The notes under the pieces: model-generated
What the model saw: only the letters and a program-made list of their open reading frames with translations
What the model was told of the DNA's origin: nothing
Databases searched by the model: none
Part shown: in pieces, positions 31,988-40,559 of the stretch
Layout: each line of letters begins with the position of its first letter
Numbering within the stretch: the stretch's first letter is position 1
DNA from: Conexibacter stalactiti
GTDB taxonomy: Bacteria > Actinomycetota > Thermoleophilia > Solirubrobacterales > Solirubrobacteraceae
DNA length: 64,000 nucleotides
Reading direction: 5' to 3' (one strand)
NCBI RefSeq assembly: GCF_035967765.1
Contig: NZ_JAYWIT010000015.1
Translations under genes and position numbers: made by a program

Positions 31988-33121
31988 CTACCGAATCCCG
32001 CCGGAGTCAGCCTCGCGCGTGAGCCTGGCGAGGATTCGGCGGTGCCCCACGACGCCGACGAGCCCGAGCGGCAGCGGCAGCCAGTACGAGAAGAGCCGGT
32101 AGGCGAAGGTCGCCAGGACGGCGTTGCCGGCCGAGACGCCCGCGAGCGTCAGCATGCCGGTCAGGCCGGCCTCGACGAAGCCGAGGCCGCCCGGCGTCAG
32201 CGGGATCTGCGCCAGCACCTGCGCGGTGCAGAAGGCGAGCAGCACGAGGCCGGGGCTGGGGGAGGCGTTGACGGCGGCGAGCGCCGCCAGCAAGGTCGCG
32301 AAGTCGAACGCCCAGCGCCCGACGGTCGCCGCCAGCGCCCGCTTCCAACGCGGTCCGAACGTCGCGAGGATGCGGTCGCGCTCGCGCAGCAGCCGCTGCG
32401 ACAGCCCGGTGACCGGCGGCGCGTCGCGCCTGAGGCGGTTGCGCAGCCGCTGGACGTTGTGGCCGATCCAGACGAGCAGCTTGTCGCCGCCGAGCATGAT
32501 GCTGCCGAGCACCGCCAGCACTGCGAAGACGGCGATGCCGATCGCGGCGACCTCGATCAGGTTCTCGTCGACGCCGCCGCGCAGCAGCGTCGGGATCGCC
32601 AGCACCGGCAGCGCCAGCACCATCGCGAAGGTGAAGAGGTTGACGACCGTCAGGCCGCCGACGGCCTTCTCTCTGTCGACGCCGGCCTGCACGAGCATTC
32701 TGTACTGCAGCGCGGCGCCGAGCGCGCCACCGCCGGGCGCGATCTTCGCGAGCGCGTTGCCGGCCAGCTGCGAGGTGATCACCGGCGCGATCGCCACCGG
32801 CCGCAGGGCGAGCTGCTGCAAGAACCAGAGGCAGCCGAGCGAGCAGCCCTGCAGCACCAGCATCACCATCAGCCACGTCCACTGGAAGCGCTGCACGTCT
32901 CTCCACGAGCCGAGCGTGTCGAGCAGGCTCGGCGCGACGAGGTAGAGCGATATGCCGGTCACGAACAGCCACGCGCCGGTCTGCATCAGCTTGCGGCGGC
33001 GCGACGCCTCCTCCTCGGGCGTCGTGATCGCGTCGAACTCGCCGGTGACCTCGACGCGCTCCTCGATCGCTCTTTCCAGGCGCTCGCCGAGGTGGGGGTG
33101 TGGGCGTGGACGGGGATTCAC
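31988..33121 (-). CDS. LPG-synthase-TM-like (UPF0104/AglD) membrane protein
   Basis: A 377-residue polytopic protein with about eight TM segments after a 50-residue cytosolic N-terminus. AGNALAKIAPGGGALGAALQYRML and QIPLTPGGLGFVEAGLTG are the family's conserved Gly/Pro motifs, shared by lysylphosphatidylglycerol synthase flippase domains and uncharacterised AglD/UPF0104 proteins. No C-terminal aminoacyl-transfer domain is present, so lipid flipping or another lipid-related task is inferred. GTG start uncertain; no Shine-Dalgarno is seen. Divergent from the thioredoxin-like lipoprotein gene. Confidence 0.82.
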   Translation of the reverse strand: MNPRPRPHPHLGERLERAIEERVEVTGEFDAITTPEEEASRRRKLMQTGAWLFVTGISLYLVAPSLLDTLGSWRDVQRFQWTWLMVMLVLQGCSLGCLWFLQQLALRPVAIAPVITSQLAGNALAKIAPGGGALGAALQYRMLVQAGVDREKAVGGLTVVNLFTFAMVLALPVLAIPTLLRGGVDENLIEVAAIGIAVFAVLAVLGSIMLGGDKLLVWIGHNVQRLRNRLRRDAPPVTGLSQRLLRERDRILATFGPRWKRALAATVGRWAFDFATLLAALAAVNASPSPGLVLLAFCTAQVLAQIPLTPGGLGFVEAGLTGMLTLAGVSAGNAVLATFAYRLFSYWLPLPLGLVGVVGHRRILARLTREADSGGIR

Positions 33122-33187
33122 GACGAGAGAAGCATCACAGGGTTGCAGGCGGCCGGCGCGGGCGGCGCGTCGGATAGCCTGCTCTGG

Positions 33188-34228
33188 ATGCGTTCCCCCC
33201 ACTCGTCTTCGCTGGCGCTGGCATGCGCCGCGCTGCTTCTGCTCGCCGGCTGCGGCTCGGGCGAGGAGGGCGGCGGAGCGACCTCGCCGAACGCCAGACC
33301 GGCGCCGGCCTCCTCGCCGCAGATCGCCTCCGCGGCCGACCCGGTCGCCTCCGAGTTCCCGCAGCCGGAGGGACGCACGCTGCAGCAGCTCGCCGACACG
33401 CTCGAGCCCGGCCCGGAGGTCGGACTGGCGAGCTCGGTCTACACGCCTGGGATCAACCGCCTCGCGTTCGGTCTGATCGACGCCGAGAACAAGTTCGTCT
33501 ACGGCAGAACGGCCGTCTACGTCGCGCGCAAGCCGACGGCGAAGGCGAGCGGGCCGTTCCCGGCGCCGGCCGACTCGCTGGAGGTGCGGACCGCCTTCCG
33601 CAGCCAGACGAGCAACTCGACGCCGGGCGAGCTGAAGGCGATCTACCACGCCGAGGTCGACCTGCCGCAGCCCGGCCGCTGGTTCATCCTGACCGTGACG
33701 AGACTGGGCGGCAGACTGTACGGCGCGACCGCCGACGTCAGAGTCAGCGCCAGAAGCGACATCCCCGGCGTCGGCGACCCCGCCCCGAAGGTGGAGACGC
33801 CGACGCTCGCCTCCGTCGGCAACGACGTCTCGAAGATCGACACGCGCACGCCGCCGAGCGAGATGCACAGAGAGGACCTGCGCGACGTGCTCGGCAGAAA
33901 GCCGGTCGCGCTGTTGTTCGCGACCCCGGCGCTGTGCCAGTCGCGCGTCTGCGGGCCGGTCGCCGACATCGGCGCCCAGCTGCAGGCCGCCTACGGCGAC
34001 AAGGTCGAGTTCATCCACAACGAGGTCTACGTCGACAACGACCCGAGAAAGGGCCTGCGCCCGCAGCTGACGGCCTTCGGCCTGCGGACCGAGCCGTGGC
34101 TGTTCACGATCGACGCCGACGGCAGAGTCGCGGCGCGGCTGGAGGGCGCGTTCGGGATCGAGGAGTACCGCGAGGCTGTGGAAGCCGCGATCAGAGGCGC
34201 CGACGCGAGCGGCGCCGCCGGCTCCTAG
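33188..34228 (+). CDS. Lipoprotein with C-terminal thioredoxin-like fold
   Basis: A 346-residue lipoprotein. The signal peptide ends in a lipobox, LLLLAGC, with the lipidated Cys at about 23, then a disordered Ala/Pro/Ser stretch. A beta-rich domain spans about 60-200. The C-terminal part (about 225-340) resembles a thioredoxin/SCO-like fold: VALLFATPALCQSRVC and a following EPWLFTIDADGRVAAR strand pair. The CxxxxC spacing is unusual for a redox pair, so catalysis is uncertain. TAGCCT (33175-33180) lies 7 nt before the ATG. Stop overlaps moaA by a shared CTAG. Confidence 0.82.
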   Translation: MRSPHSSSLALACAALLLLAGCGSGEEGGGATSPNARPAPASSPQIASAADPVASEFPQPEGRTLQQLADTLEPGPEVGLASSVYTPGINRLAFGLIDAENKFVYGRTAVYVARKPTAKASGPFPAPADSLEVRTAFRSQTSNSTPGELKAIYHAEVDLPQPGRWFILTVTRLGGRLYGATADVRVSARSDIPGVGDPAPKVETPTLASVGNDVSKIDTRTPPSEMHREDLRDVLGRKPVALLFATPALCQSRVCGPVADIGAQLQAAYGDKVEFIHNEVYVDNDPRKGLRPQLTAFGLRTEPWLFTIDADGRVAARLEGAFGIEEYREAVEAAIRGADASGAAGS

Positions 34229-35217
34229 CCGCCGATCGCGCTCATCGAGCGCGCCGGCTGCACGAAGCCGGCGTCGTTGACTCTGTGCTTCAGCTCCTTG
34301 CGCCAGACGGCGTCGCGGATCACGTCGATCAGCTCGTCGTCTGAGGCGCCGGCGCGCAGCGGGTCGCGCAGGCTCGTCTCGTTATGCGAGAAGAGGCAGG
34401 TGCGGAGGTTGCCGTCAGCGGTCACGCGGATGCGGTTGCAGTCGCCGCAGAACGGCTCCGAGACGGGGTTGATGAAGCCGATCCGGCCCTGGCCGTCGGC
34501 GAAGCGGTAGACGCGCGCGGTCGCGCTCGGCTCGCGCGGCTCGGCCTCCAGCGGGTGAACGGCGTGGATGATCGCGCGCACCTCGTCGCCGGTCAGCACC
34601 TGGTCGCGCGACCACGTGTGGTCGGCGTCGAGCGGCATGAACTCGATGAAGCGGACCTCGTAGGGGTTGCGGCGCGCGAACTCGGCGAACGGGATCGCCT
34701 CCTGCTCGGTGAAGTCGCGCAGCGCGACCGCGTTGATCTTGATCGGATGGGCCTCGGGGTGGGCGGCGAGCGCCTCCAGCCCGGCCAGAACCCGCGGCAG
34801 CGCGTCGCGGCGCGTCATCTCGAAGAAGCGGTCGCGCTGGAGCGAGTCGATCGAGACGTTGAAGCGGTTGACGCCGGCCGCCACGAGCGCGGCGGCATCG
34901 CGCTCCAGCAGGTAGCCGTTGGTCGTGACCGAGAGGTCGCGCACGCCGTCGATCGCGGCCAGCATCTCGACCAGCTTGGGGAAGTCGCGCCGCACCAGCG
35001 GCTCGCCACCGGTCAGCCGCACGTCGTGGACGCCGATCTCGCTCAGCAGCCGCACGATCCGCGTGATCTCCTCGAACCGCAGCACGTCGGAGCGCTCGAG
35101 CCACGGCAGGCCGTCGGCCGGCATGCAGTACTGGCAGCGGAAGTTGCAGCGGTCGGTGACGGAGATGCGCACGTCTCCGATCAGCCGGCCATGTCCGTCC
35201 CGCAGCGGTTCGCGCAT
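34225..35217 (-). CDS. moaA: GTP 3',8-cyclase MoaA (molybdenum cofactor biosynthesis)
   Basis: A 330-residue radical SAM enzyme for the first step of molybdopterin synthesis. The SAM cluster ligands are C24, C28 and C31 (DRCNFRCQYC); the second 4Fe-4S cluster ligands are in CGDCNRIRVTADGNLRTC about residues 265-285; the essential C-terminal GG is present (SAIGG). The start at 35217 is supported by TACGCT 6 nt upstream. No moaC or moaE is adjacent. Convergent with the lipoprotein gene and divergent from the secreted protein at 35296. Confidence 0.97.
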   Translation of the reverse strand: MREPLRDGHGRLIGDVRISVTDRCNFRCQYCMPADGLPWLERSDVLRFEEITRIVRLLSEIGVHDVRLTGGEPLVRRDFPKLVEMLAAIDGVRDLSVTTNGYLLERDAAALVAAGVNRFNVSIDSLQRDRFFEMTRRDALPRVLAGLEALAAHPEAHPIKINAVALRDFTEQEAIPFAEFARRNPYEVRFIEFMPLDADHTWSRDQVLTGDEVRAIIHAVHPLEAEPREPSATARVYRFADGQGRIGFINPVSEPFCGDCNRIRVTADGNLRTCLFSHNETSLRDPLRAGASDDELIDVIRDAVWRKELKHRVNDAGFVQPARSMSAIGG

Positions 35218-35252
35218 CGACACAGCGTATCGGCGGCTGGGCGGAGCGACGA

Positions 35253-35279
35253 GACGGCGCGGAACTTTTCCGCGCCGTC
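35253..35279. promoter_or_regulatory. 12-bp-stem hairpin in the moaA/secreted-protein divergent region
   Basis: GACGGCGCGGAA (35253-35264) and TTCCGCGCCGTC (35268-35279) are exact reverse complements with a 3-nt CTT loop. It ends 16 nt before the ATG at 35296, so it would form in that mRNA leader if transcribed, or act as a 27-bp operator. Confidence 0.55.
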
Positions 35280-35295
35280 GTCGTCTGAACGTTCC

Positions 35296-36552
35296 ATGAT
35301 GAGCAACGGACGGATCCGGAGCTGGGTCGCCACCACCGCCGCCGCCTGCGCCGTGGGCGCGGCCGCGGCGCCGCCGGCAGGCGCCGGGGCGCCGGTCGGC
35401 GAGACGATCGCCGACGGCATCCCGCAGCTGCCGGTCGTCGACGACGAACGCGGGAGCGTCGCGTTCGTCGCGGCGCCCGGCATCGTGCGCGTCGTCGACC
35501 TGCGCGCGGGCACGACGCGCGACACCGACGTGCGCGGGGGCTGTGCGCCCAACGCGATCCGGCCGCTCGTGGTCGACGCCGCCGACGGCGCCGTGCTGCT
35601 CGCCTGCGAGGTGCCGGTGAAGGAACCGTGGCCCGGTGGGCCGACGCGCGCCCGCACGCCGCGGATCCTCGACACCGCCGATTGGACGGTGAAGGTCCCG
35701 GCCGCGCTCGAGCAGATCGGCGACGGCTTCGTCGGGCTCGCGACCGCCGGCATCGTGGTCGAGTACCAGGAGAGATCGGGCCCGTGGTGGGCGGTCTACG
35801 ACTGGCGCACCGGCGCCCACTCGTCCGGCGACCCGCGCCAGGTCTGCGCCGGCTGGCGCGTCGTCTCGCGACGCGACGGCCGCAGAGCGCTGTCGCCGGC
35901 GTACGAGCGCTGCGACGGCAGCGACCGCGGCGTCCTGCCGGTCGCGCCGGCGACGGCGCTGACCCTCTACGAGGATCGCGTGAGCTGGTCGGTCCGCGGG
36001 ATCGACGACACGATGCCGCTGTCGGTCCTGCTGCCCGAGTGCGGAGTGCTCGCACGCTGGGAGATCGGCGCGATCGACGTCGTCGACCACCTGCCCGGCG
36101 CGCTGCTGATCAGCTCGACCGGTCGCGGCAACGGGCCGCTGCGGCTGACGCGGGTCCCGCTCGACGGGCTCTGCGAGCGAGCGGTCGGCCGCTGGCGGCT
36201 GCGCGCGAGCGCGGGCGGTCGCACGGTTGCAGCGGGCGTGCTGAGCGCGCGCGTCGCCGACGCCGTCAGCGGCGCTGAGACGGGACCGGTCGCGCTCGCC
36301 GGCGCCGCGCCGCGGCTGCGCGTCGGGGCTGGGAGAGCGGTCCGGCTGCGCGCCGCCGCTGCCGCCCAGCGCGTTCGCTGGCGGGTCGCCGGCGGTGGCT
36401 GGCAGCGCGCCGCCGGAAGCGACCGCGGCTGGCGGCTGACAGTGCCGAGACGGCTGCGCGGCAGCCGCCTGATCGAGATCGAGACGCGCTTGCGCGACGG
36501 TGGCGAGCTGCGCCACAGCGTGCGCCTGACGGTGAAGGGGAACGGCAGATGA
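35296..36552 (+). CDS. Secreted protein of unknown function, paralog 1
   Basis: A 418-residue exported protein: signal peptide to about residue 31, then a beta-rich body with Trp/Asp motifs, single cysteines spaced like those of paralogs 2 and 3, and a C-terminal Ig-like 70-residue module (VRWRVAGGGWQR, RGWRLTVP). The same module ends the proteins at 36549 and 39165. The body could be an incomplete propeller, but no family is recognised. It shares ATGA with the next gene, so paralogs 1 and 2 are in one operon. No hydrolase motif is visible. Confidence 0.72.
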   Translation: MMSNGRIRSWVATTAAACAVGAAAAPPAGAGAPVGETIADGIPQLPVVDDERGSVAFVAAPGIVRVVDLRAGTTRDTDVRGGCAPNAIRPLVVDAADGAVLLACEVPVKEPWPGGPTRARTPRILDTADWTVKVPAALEQIGDGFVGLATAGIVVEYQERSGPWWAVYDWRTGAHSSGDPRQVCAGWRVVSRRDGRRALSPAYERCDGSDRGVLPVAPATALTLYEDRVSWSVRGIDDTMPLSVLLPECGVLARWEIGAIDVVDHLPGALLISSTGRGNGPLRLTRVPLDGLCERAVGRWRLRASAGGRTVAAGVLSARVADAVSGAETGPVALAGAAPRLRVGAGRAVRLRAAAAAQRVRWRVAGGGWQRAAGSDRGWRLTVPRRLRGSRLIEIETRLRDGGELRHSVRLTVKGNGR

Positions 36553-37901
36553 GGACCTTCGGAGCAGCGAAGCGGGCCGTCGCCGTGGGCGCGGCGGCCG
36601 TGCTCGCGATCGGCGCCGGCGCGGCCGGCGCGGTCGCGGCGCCGGTCGTGGTGCAACCGCCGGGGCAGCCGGTCGCCGAGGTCGTCCCGTCCTCGCTCGT
36701 GGCCGACGGCGAGCGCTACGCCGCCTGGATCACGCTCGACCGCGTGCTCCACGTCGTCGACGAGCGCGATCCGGACGGCTCGTTCGAGATCGCCGTGCCG
36801 GAGAGCTGCGTTGAGATCGACAGAGGAAACCCGATGGCGCCGGGCGGCCAGTACCTGCTGACCTGCGCGAGAGGCAGTGGCTTCGAGCTGCGCTGGAACC
36901 ACCTGCGGCTCGACCTCGCCACGCGCAGCTGGCACGAGCTGGCGGCCGGCCGCTGGGACTCCCCGAGAATCGGCGTGCCGTGGCAGCGGCCGCAGACGAT
37001 CGGCAGCCGCTGGCTGGAGCTGGACACGTCCGACGAGACGACGAAGCTGGGCGACTGGCGCAGTGGGGAGACGATCGACGTCGTCGGCGAGGCGACCGAC
37101 GCGATCGACCTCGGCGGCGACCAGCCGCTGCGCCGGATGTGCGCGCCCTTGACGCGGCCGCTGCCGGCCGACTCGCGCCGCTGGATGCCGTTCGCACCGA
37201 CGCTCTACGACGGCAGCACCGCCGTCGCCTCGCATCCGGGCGGCAGACTGTCGGCGCAGCGCTGCGGCGAGCCCCGCCGGACGCTGCTGTCCGACGGCTA
37301 TCCCGACCGCGTCCAGCTCGGCAGCGGGCTGCTCACCTACACGGCGTACACGAACGACGACGCCGACGTGGCCTTCTTCGCCTACCTGCCGAGCTGCCGC
37401 GTGCGGCTGGGCTGGGCGGCCTCGTTCCCGACGGCGGCCGCCCACACCGCCGGCGTGCTGTGGATCGAGGCTCGCAGAGAGCAGAACGACTACACCAGAG
37501 CGACGGCGAGACGGCTCGCGCTGCCCGACGTCTGCGCGGCGATCCCGGTGCTCACCGTCGCGACCCGCGGCCGGGCGACCGGCCGCCTGCGGGCCGCGGC
37601 GTGGCAGGCGCCGGCGTGGGGCGGCGCCGAGGTCGCGCTGCTGCCGCGACCGGGTGCGACCCCGCCACGACAGGGGCACGCGGGGCAGGCCGTCCTGCTG
37701 CGCAGCGCCAGAGCGGCGCGCCGCGTGAGCTGGCGGGTCGACGGCGGCAGAGCGCGGTCGGCGCGGCGCGTCGGCCGCGACGGCCGCCGCTGGCGCTTCA
37801 CGCCGCAGCGCAGCGCGGCCGGGCGCGAGGTGACGGTGACCGTTGCCGGTGCCGGCGCGGGCGGCGGCTCCGCGAGCTTCCACTTCAAGCTCGGAGCCTG
37901 A
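36549..37901 (+). CDS. Secreted protein of unknown function, paralog 2
   Basis: A 450-residue exported protein with a signal peptide ending near residue 33. Like paralogs 1 and 3 it has a beta-rich body, an RRMCAPLTRPLP segment also seen in paralog 3 (QRMCAPLARF), a paired SAQRCGEPRRT motif, and the C-terminal Ig-like module (VSWRVDGG). Starts inside the stop of paralog 1 (ATGA), so it is translationally coupled. A 13-bp terminator hairpin follows the stop by 9 nt. Confidence 0.75.
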   Translation: MRTFGAAKRAVAVGAAAVLAIGAGAAGAVAAPVVVQPPGQPVAEVVPSSLVADGERYAAWITLDRVLHVVDERDPDGSFEIAVPESCVEIDRGNPMAPGGQYLLTCARGSGFELRWNHLRLDLATRSWHELAAGRWDSPRIGVPWQRPQTIGSRWLELDTSDETTKLGDWRSGETIDVVGEATDAIDLGGDQPLRRMCAPLTRPLPADSRRWMPFAPTLYDGSTAVASHPGGRLSAQRCGEPRRTLLSDGYPDRVQLGSGLLTYTAYTNDDADVAFFAYLPSCRVRLGWAASFPTAAAHTAGVLWIEARREQNDYTRATARRLALPDVCAAIPVLTVATRGRATGRLRAAAWQAPAWGGAEVALLPRPGATPPRQGHAGQAVLLRSARAARRVSWRVDGGRARSARRVGRDGRRWRFTPQRSAAGREVTVTVAGAGAGGGSASFHFKLGA

Positions 37902-37910
37902 GCGACGGAG

Positions 37911-37941
37911 GGAGCGGCGCGGCGGCTGGCCGCGCTGCTCC
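37911..37941. terminator. Bidirectional terminator after paralog 2
   Basis: A 13-bp stem, GGAGCGGCGCGGC with GCCGCGCTGCTCC, one G-T wobble, loop GGCTG, between convergent genes. Confidence 0.75.
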
Positions 37942-37955
37942 GACCCGCGCTCGCC

Positions 37956-38834
37956 TCAGCCGGTCGCGAACAGCTCGCGCGCCCGCTGCACGACCAGCTC
38001 GGGCCGCTCCTCGGGCAGGAAGTGGCCGGTATCGGCGACCCACTCGATCTCCAGGTTGGGCGCGTATCCGCGGTGCTCGTCGTCGCGCGCGCCCTGGAGG
38101 ATCGGATCCTTTCTGCCCCACAGCAGACGCGTGGGGGTGCTGAGCGGGCGGTCGTGGAAGCCGCCGGAGGCGAGCGGCTTCAGCTCGTGCAGCAGGAAGG
38201 AGCGGTAGTACTGCGCGCTCGCGAGCGCGTGCTCGGGCTGCTTCAGCACGGCGACGAACTGCTCCAGCTCGTAGTCGCTGTAGCGGCCGTGGCTGCGGGC
38301 GGAGATCAGCACCTTCTTGGTGAACTCGCCCTGGCGCATCAGGCCCTGGCCGAGCCCCGGCGCGGCGAGCGCGGCCTGGTACCACAGCGCGGACAGCCGC
38401 TTCAGGCTCGGCCGCTCGGCCGGCCCCCACAGGTGCGGGATCGAGCAGCCGAGGAAGTGGTTGATCCGCTCCGGCGCGGTGAGGCAGATCAGGAAGCCGG
38501 TGAAGGCGCCCCAGTCGTGGCCGATCAGGTCGACTCTGTCGAGCCCGAGCGCGTCGAGCAGGGCGATGTTGTCGTCGGCCATCTCCTGCTTGACGTAGCC
38601 GCGTCTGGGCGCGTCGCTCCAGCCGAGGCCGCGCAGATCGGGCGCGATCACGCGATGGTCTCTGCCCAGCTCGGTGAGGATGTCGCGCCACATCCACCAG
38701 TGCTGCGGCCAGCCGTGCAGCAGCAGGATCGGCGGCGCGTCCCGCGGCCCGCCCTCGGCGACATGGAGACGGATCCCGCGCACGTGGACGTCACGGTGCT
38801 CGATCCCTTCGACCTGCGGCAGCGGAAGGCTCAT
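37956..38834 (-). CDS. Alpha/beta hydrolase, epoxide hydrolase-like
   Basis: A 292-residue alpha/beta hydrolase. HGWPQHWWMWR supplies the oxyanion-hole HGxP motif and D107 in GHDWGAF is an aspartate nucleophile, as in epoxide hydrolases and haloalkane dehalogenases rather than Ser esterases. A cap domain lies at about 130-220 with Tyr residues that could activate an epoxide; the catalytic His is in DTGHFLPEE near 272. TAGGCT lies 6 nt before the ATG. The natural substrate is unknown. Confidence 0.88.
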   Translation of the reverse strand: MSLPLPQVEGIEHRDVHVRGIRLHVAEGGPRDAPPILLLHGWPQHWWMWRDILTELGRDHRVIAPDLRGLGWSDAPRRGYVKQEMADDNIALLDALGLDRVDLIGHDWGAFTGFLICLTAPERINHFLGCSIPHLWGPAERPSLKRLSALWYQAALAAPGLGQGLMRQGEFTKKVLISARSHGRYSDYELEQFVAVLKQPEHALASAQYYRSFLLHELKPLASGGFHDRPLSTPTRLLWGRKDPILQGARDDEHRGYAPNLEIEWVADTGHFLPEERPELVVQRARELFATG

Positions 38835-38902
38835 CGGCGCAGCCTAACTGGCTGCCTGGCCAGTCTGCGCAGGGTGCAGGCGCGGCTGCGCGCCAGACGC
38901 GC

Positions 38903-39112
38903 TCAGGCGTCGCGGTCTCTGTACAGCATGATGCCGACGAGCACGGCCGCGAAGCCGATCGTTCCGAACGACAGCGCCGTGCCGAGGTTGGCGGCGCCGG
39001 CGAGCCCGGCGATCACGCTGACGACGACGAAGACGGCGACGAGGAGGGCGAGGTCGCGGAGCACGACCGCGAAGTCTGACGGACGCGACGGCGCGGCGCC
39101 GTGCGGGCGCAA
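38903..39112 (-). CDS. Small two-TM membrane protein (start uncertain)
   Basis: About 69 residues from a TTG at 39112; a GTG at 39064 would give 53 residues. Two hydrophobic segments (LALLVAVFVVVSVIAGLAG and LSFGTIGFAAVLVGIMLY) are joined by a short loop and end in YRDRDA. No ribosome binding site or TANNNT element supports either start. It is divergent from paralog 3. No family recognised; the clean hydrophobic pattern against a GC-rich background suggests a real membrane peptide. Confidence 0.5.
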   Translation of the reverse strand: MRPHGAAPSRPSDFAVVLRDLALLVAVFVVVSVIAGLAGAANLGTALSFGTIGFAAVLVGIMLYRDRDA

Positions 39113-39164
39113 CTTCAGGCTCGTGGAGCCGTCTGAACATGCAGCAACCACGGAAGGAACTCGG

Positions 39165-40538
39165 ATGACCAGGGGAAGAACAGCACGGGCCCGCGCGGCC
39201 CGTCGCGCGGTGCTGCTCGCAGCCGCCGCGATCGGCGCCGTCGCGCCCGCCGCGGCCGCCGCGACGCCGGGCGAGAACCTCGGCAGAAGCCTGAACGGCG
39301 GCGTCGTGACCGACGGCCACCGGACGGCCGCGTTCCACCTCGACGCGGAGACGCTGCGGATCGTCCGCGACGGCGCGACGCGCGACGTCGCCCTGCCTCC
39401 GAACTGCAGCCCGAGCACCGCGTACGCCAACGGCCTCGGCCTGTCCGCCGCCGGCGGCGGCCAGCTGCTGCTCGTCTGCATGGTCCAACGGCCCGACGCG
39501 GCGCCCGGCCAGCTCGCGCGCGAGCCGCGCTTGATCGACGCGGCGACCGGCGTCATGCACGTGCCGGCGGGGATCGCCGAGTGGCGCACGCAGCCGGAGT
39601 CGCCGACCGTGTACCACTTCGACGGCGTCGGGGCGGCCGGGATCTCCGCGTACGCCTGGGACCACGGTCGCCCTGCGATGCCCGTCGCGCGCGACTGGCG
39701 CACCGGGGCGCTGCTGCCGCAGCCGGGCGAGACGCCGCAGGATGCCGGCAAGGTCGCTGACCTCGACCGCTCCGACGGCGTGCAGCGGATGTGCGCGCCG
39801 CTCGCCCGCTTCGGCAGCGAACAAGGGGCGGACTGGGGCTTCTGGCCGTACCAGTACGAGGCGCCGTACGGCGTCGGACAGCAGCCGGCGGTCGGGCCGA
39901 TCGTCGTCCAGCGCTGCGGCGAGCGCACCACGACGACGATCGCCGACGACAGCCCCAGCCTCCAGATCGGCCGCGGCCATGTGGTCGGCGCCTCGACGGA
40001 GCGTCGCTTCGCCTACGCGTTCGGCTGCGGCGTGCGGCTCGACTGGAGCGTGGTCGACGGCGGGCGCACGATCGGCCTGCTCGACGACGCCGTCGTGCTG
40101 GCGGAGCTGGACGCGGCGGCCGGCGGTTCGCGGATCGTGCGGGTGCCGCTCGACGGCCTCTGCGCCCGCGCTGCCACCGCCGGTCGCACGGTCGTCGCCT
40201 CCGGCGGGCGCGATGTGACGGCGGCCGTGCGTGCGCTCAGCTACGCCGACACGCCGACCGGTGCCAGCGCGAGACGTCTCGCGAGCCTGCGGGTGCGCGC
40301 GCCGCAGCTGACGCTGGGACCGGCCGGGCGCACGCGACTGACCCTCGGTCGCACGGCGAGCACGGTCCGCTGGCGGATCGGCGACAGCGGCCGCTGGCGC
40401 GCCGCGGGCGAGAGCGGGCGCGGCTGGCGCATCGATCTGCCGCGCCTGGGCCGTGAGCGGCTGCTCACGGTCCGCACGAGCGCCGGTGATGGCGAGGCCG
40501 CGACGGTCGCGGTCCGCGTGCGGCCGGGGCGCCGCTGA
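39165..40538 (+). CDS. Secreted protein of unknown function, paralog 3
   Basis: A 457-residue exported protein with a twin-Arg-poor, Arg-rich signal peptide (cleavage near residue 33). The body shares with paralogs 1 and 2 several Cys-containing blocks (QRMCAPLARF, VVQRCGERTTT, VPLDGLCARA) and the C-terminal Ig-like module (VRWRIGDSGRW). GGAAGGA lies 6 nt before the ATG. The TGA stop is the loop of a 12-bp hairpin. Separated from paralogs 1 and 2 by two minus-strand genes, which suggests insertion or rearrangement after duplication. Confidence 0.78.
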   Translation: MTRGRTARARAARRAVLLAAAAIGAVAPAAAAATPGENLGRSLNGGVVTDGHRTAAFHLDAETLRIVRDGATRDVALPPNCSPSTAYANGLGLSAAGGGQLLLVCMVQRPDAAPGQLAREPRLIDAATGVMHVPAGIAEWRTQPESPTVYHFDGVGAAGISAYAWDHGRPAMPVARDWRTGALLPQPGETPQDAGKVADLDRSDGVQRMCAPLARFGSEQGADWGFWPYQYEAPYGVGQQPAVGPIVVQRCGERTTTTIADDSPSLQIGRGHVVGASTERRFAYAFGCGVRLDWSVVDGGRTIGLLDDAVVLAELDAAAGGSRIVRVPLDGLCARAATAGRTVVASGGRDVTAAVRALSYADTPTGASARRLASLRVRAPQLTLGPAGRTRLTLGRTASTVRWRIGDSGRWRAAGESGRGWRIDLPRLGRERLLTVRTSAGDGEAATVAVRVRPGRR

Positions 40539-40550
40539 GCGGCGCCCCGG
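40524..40550. terminator. 12-bp hairpin whose loop is the stop codon of paralog 3
   Basis: CCGGGGCGCCGC (40524-40535) pairs with GCGGCGCCCCGG (40539-40550) and the loop is exactly TGA (40536-40538). Convergent glycerophosphodiesterase ends 10 nt later, so it may serve both strands. Confidence 0.75.
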
Positions 40551-40559
40551 AAGCCCGGC

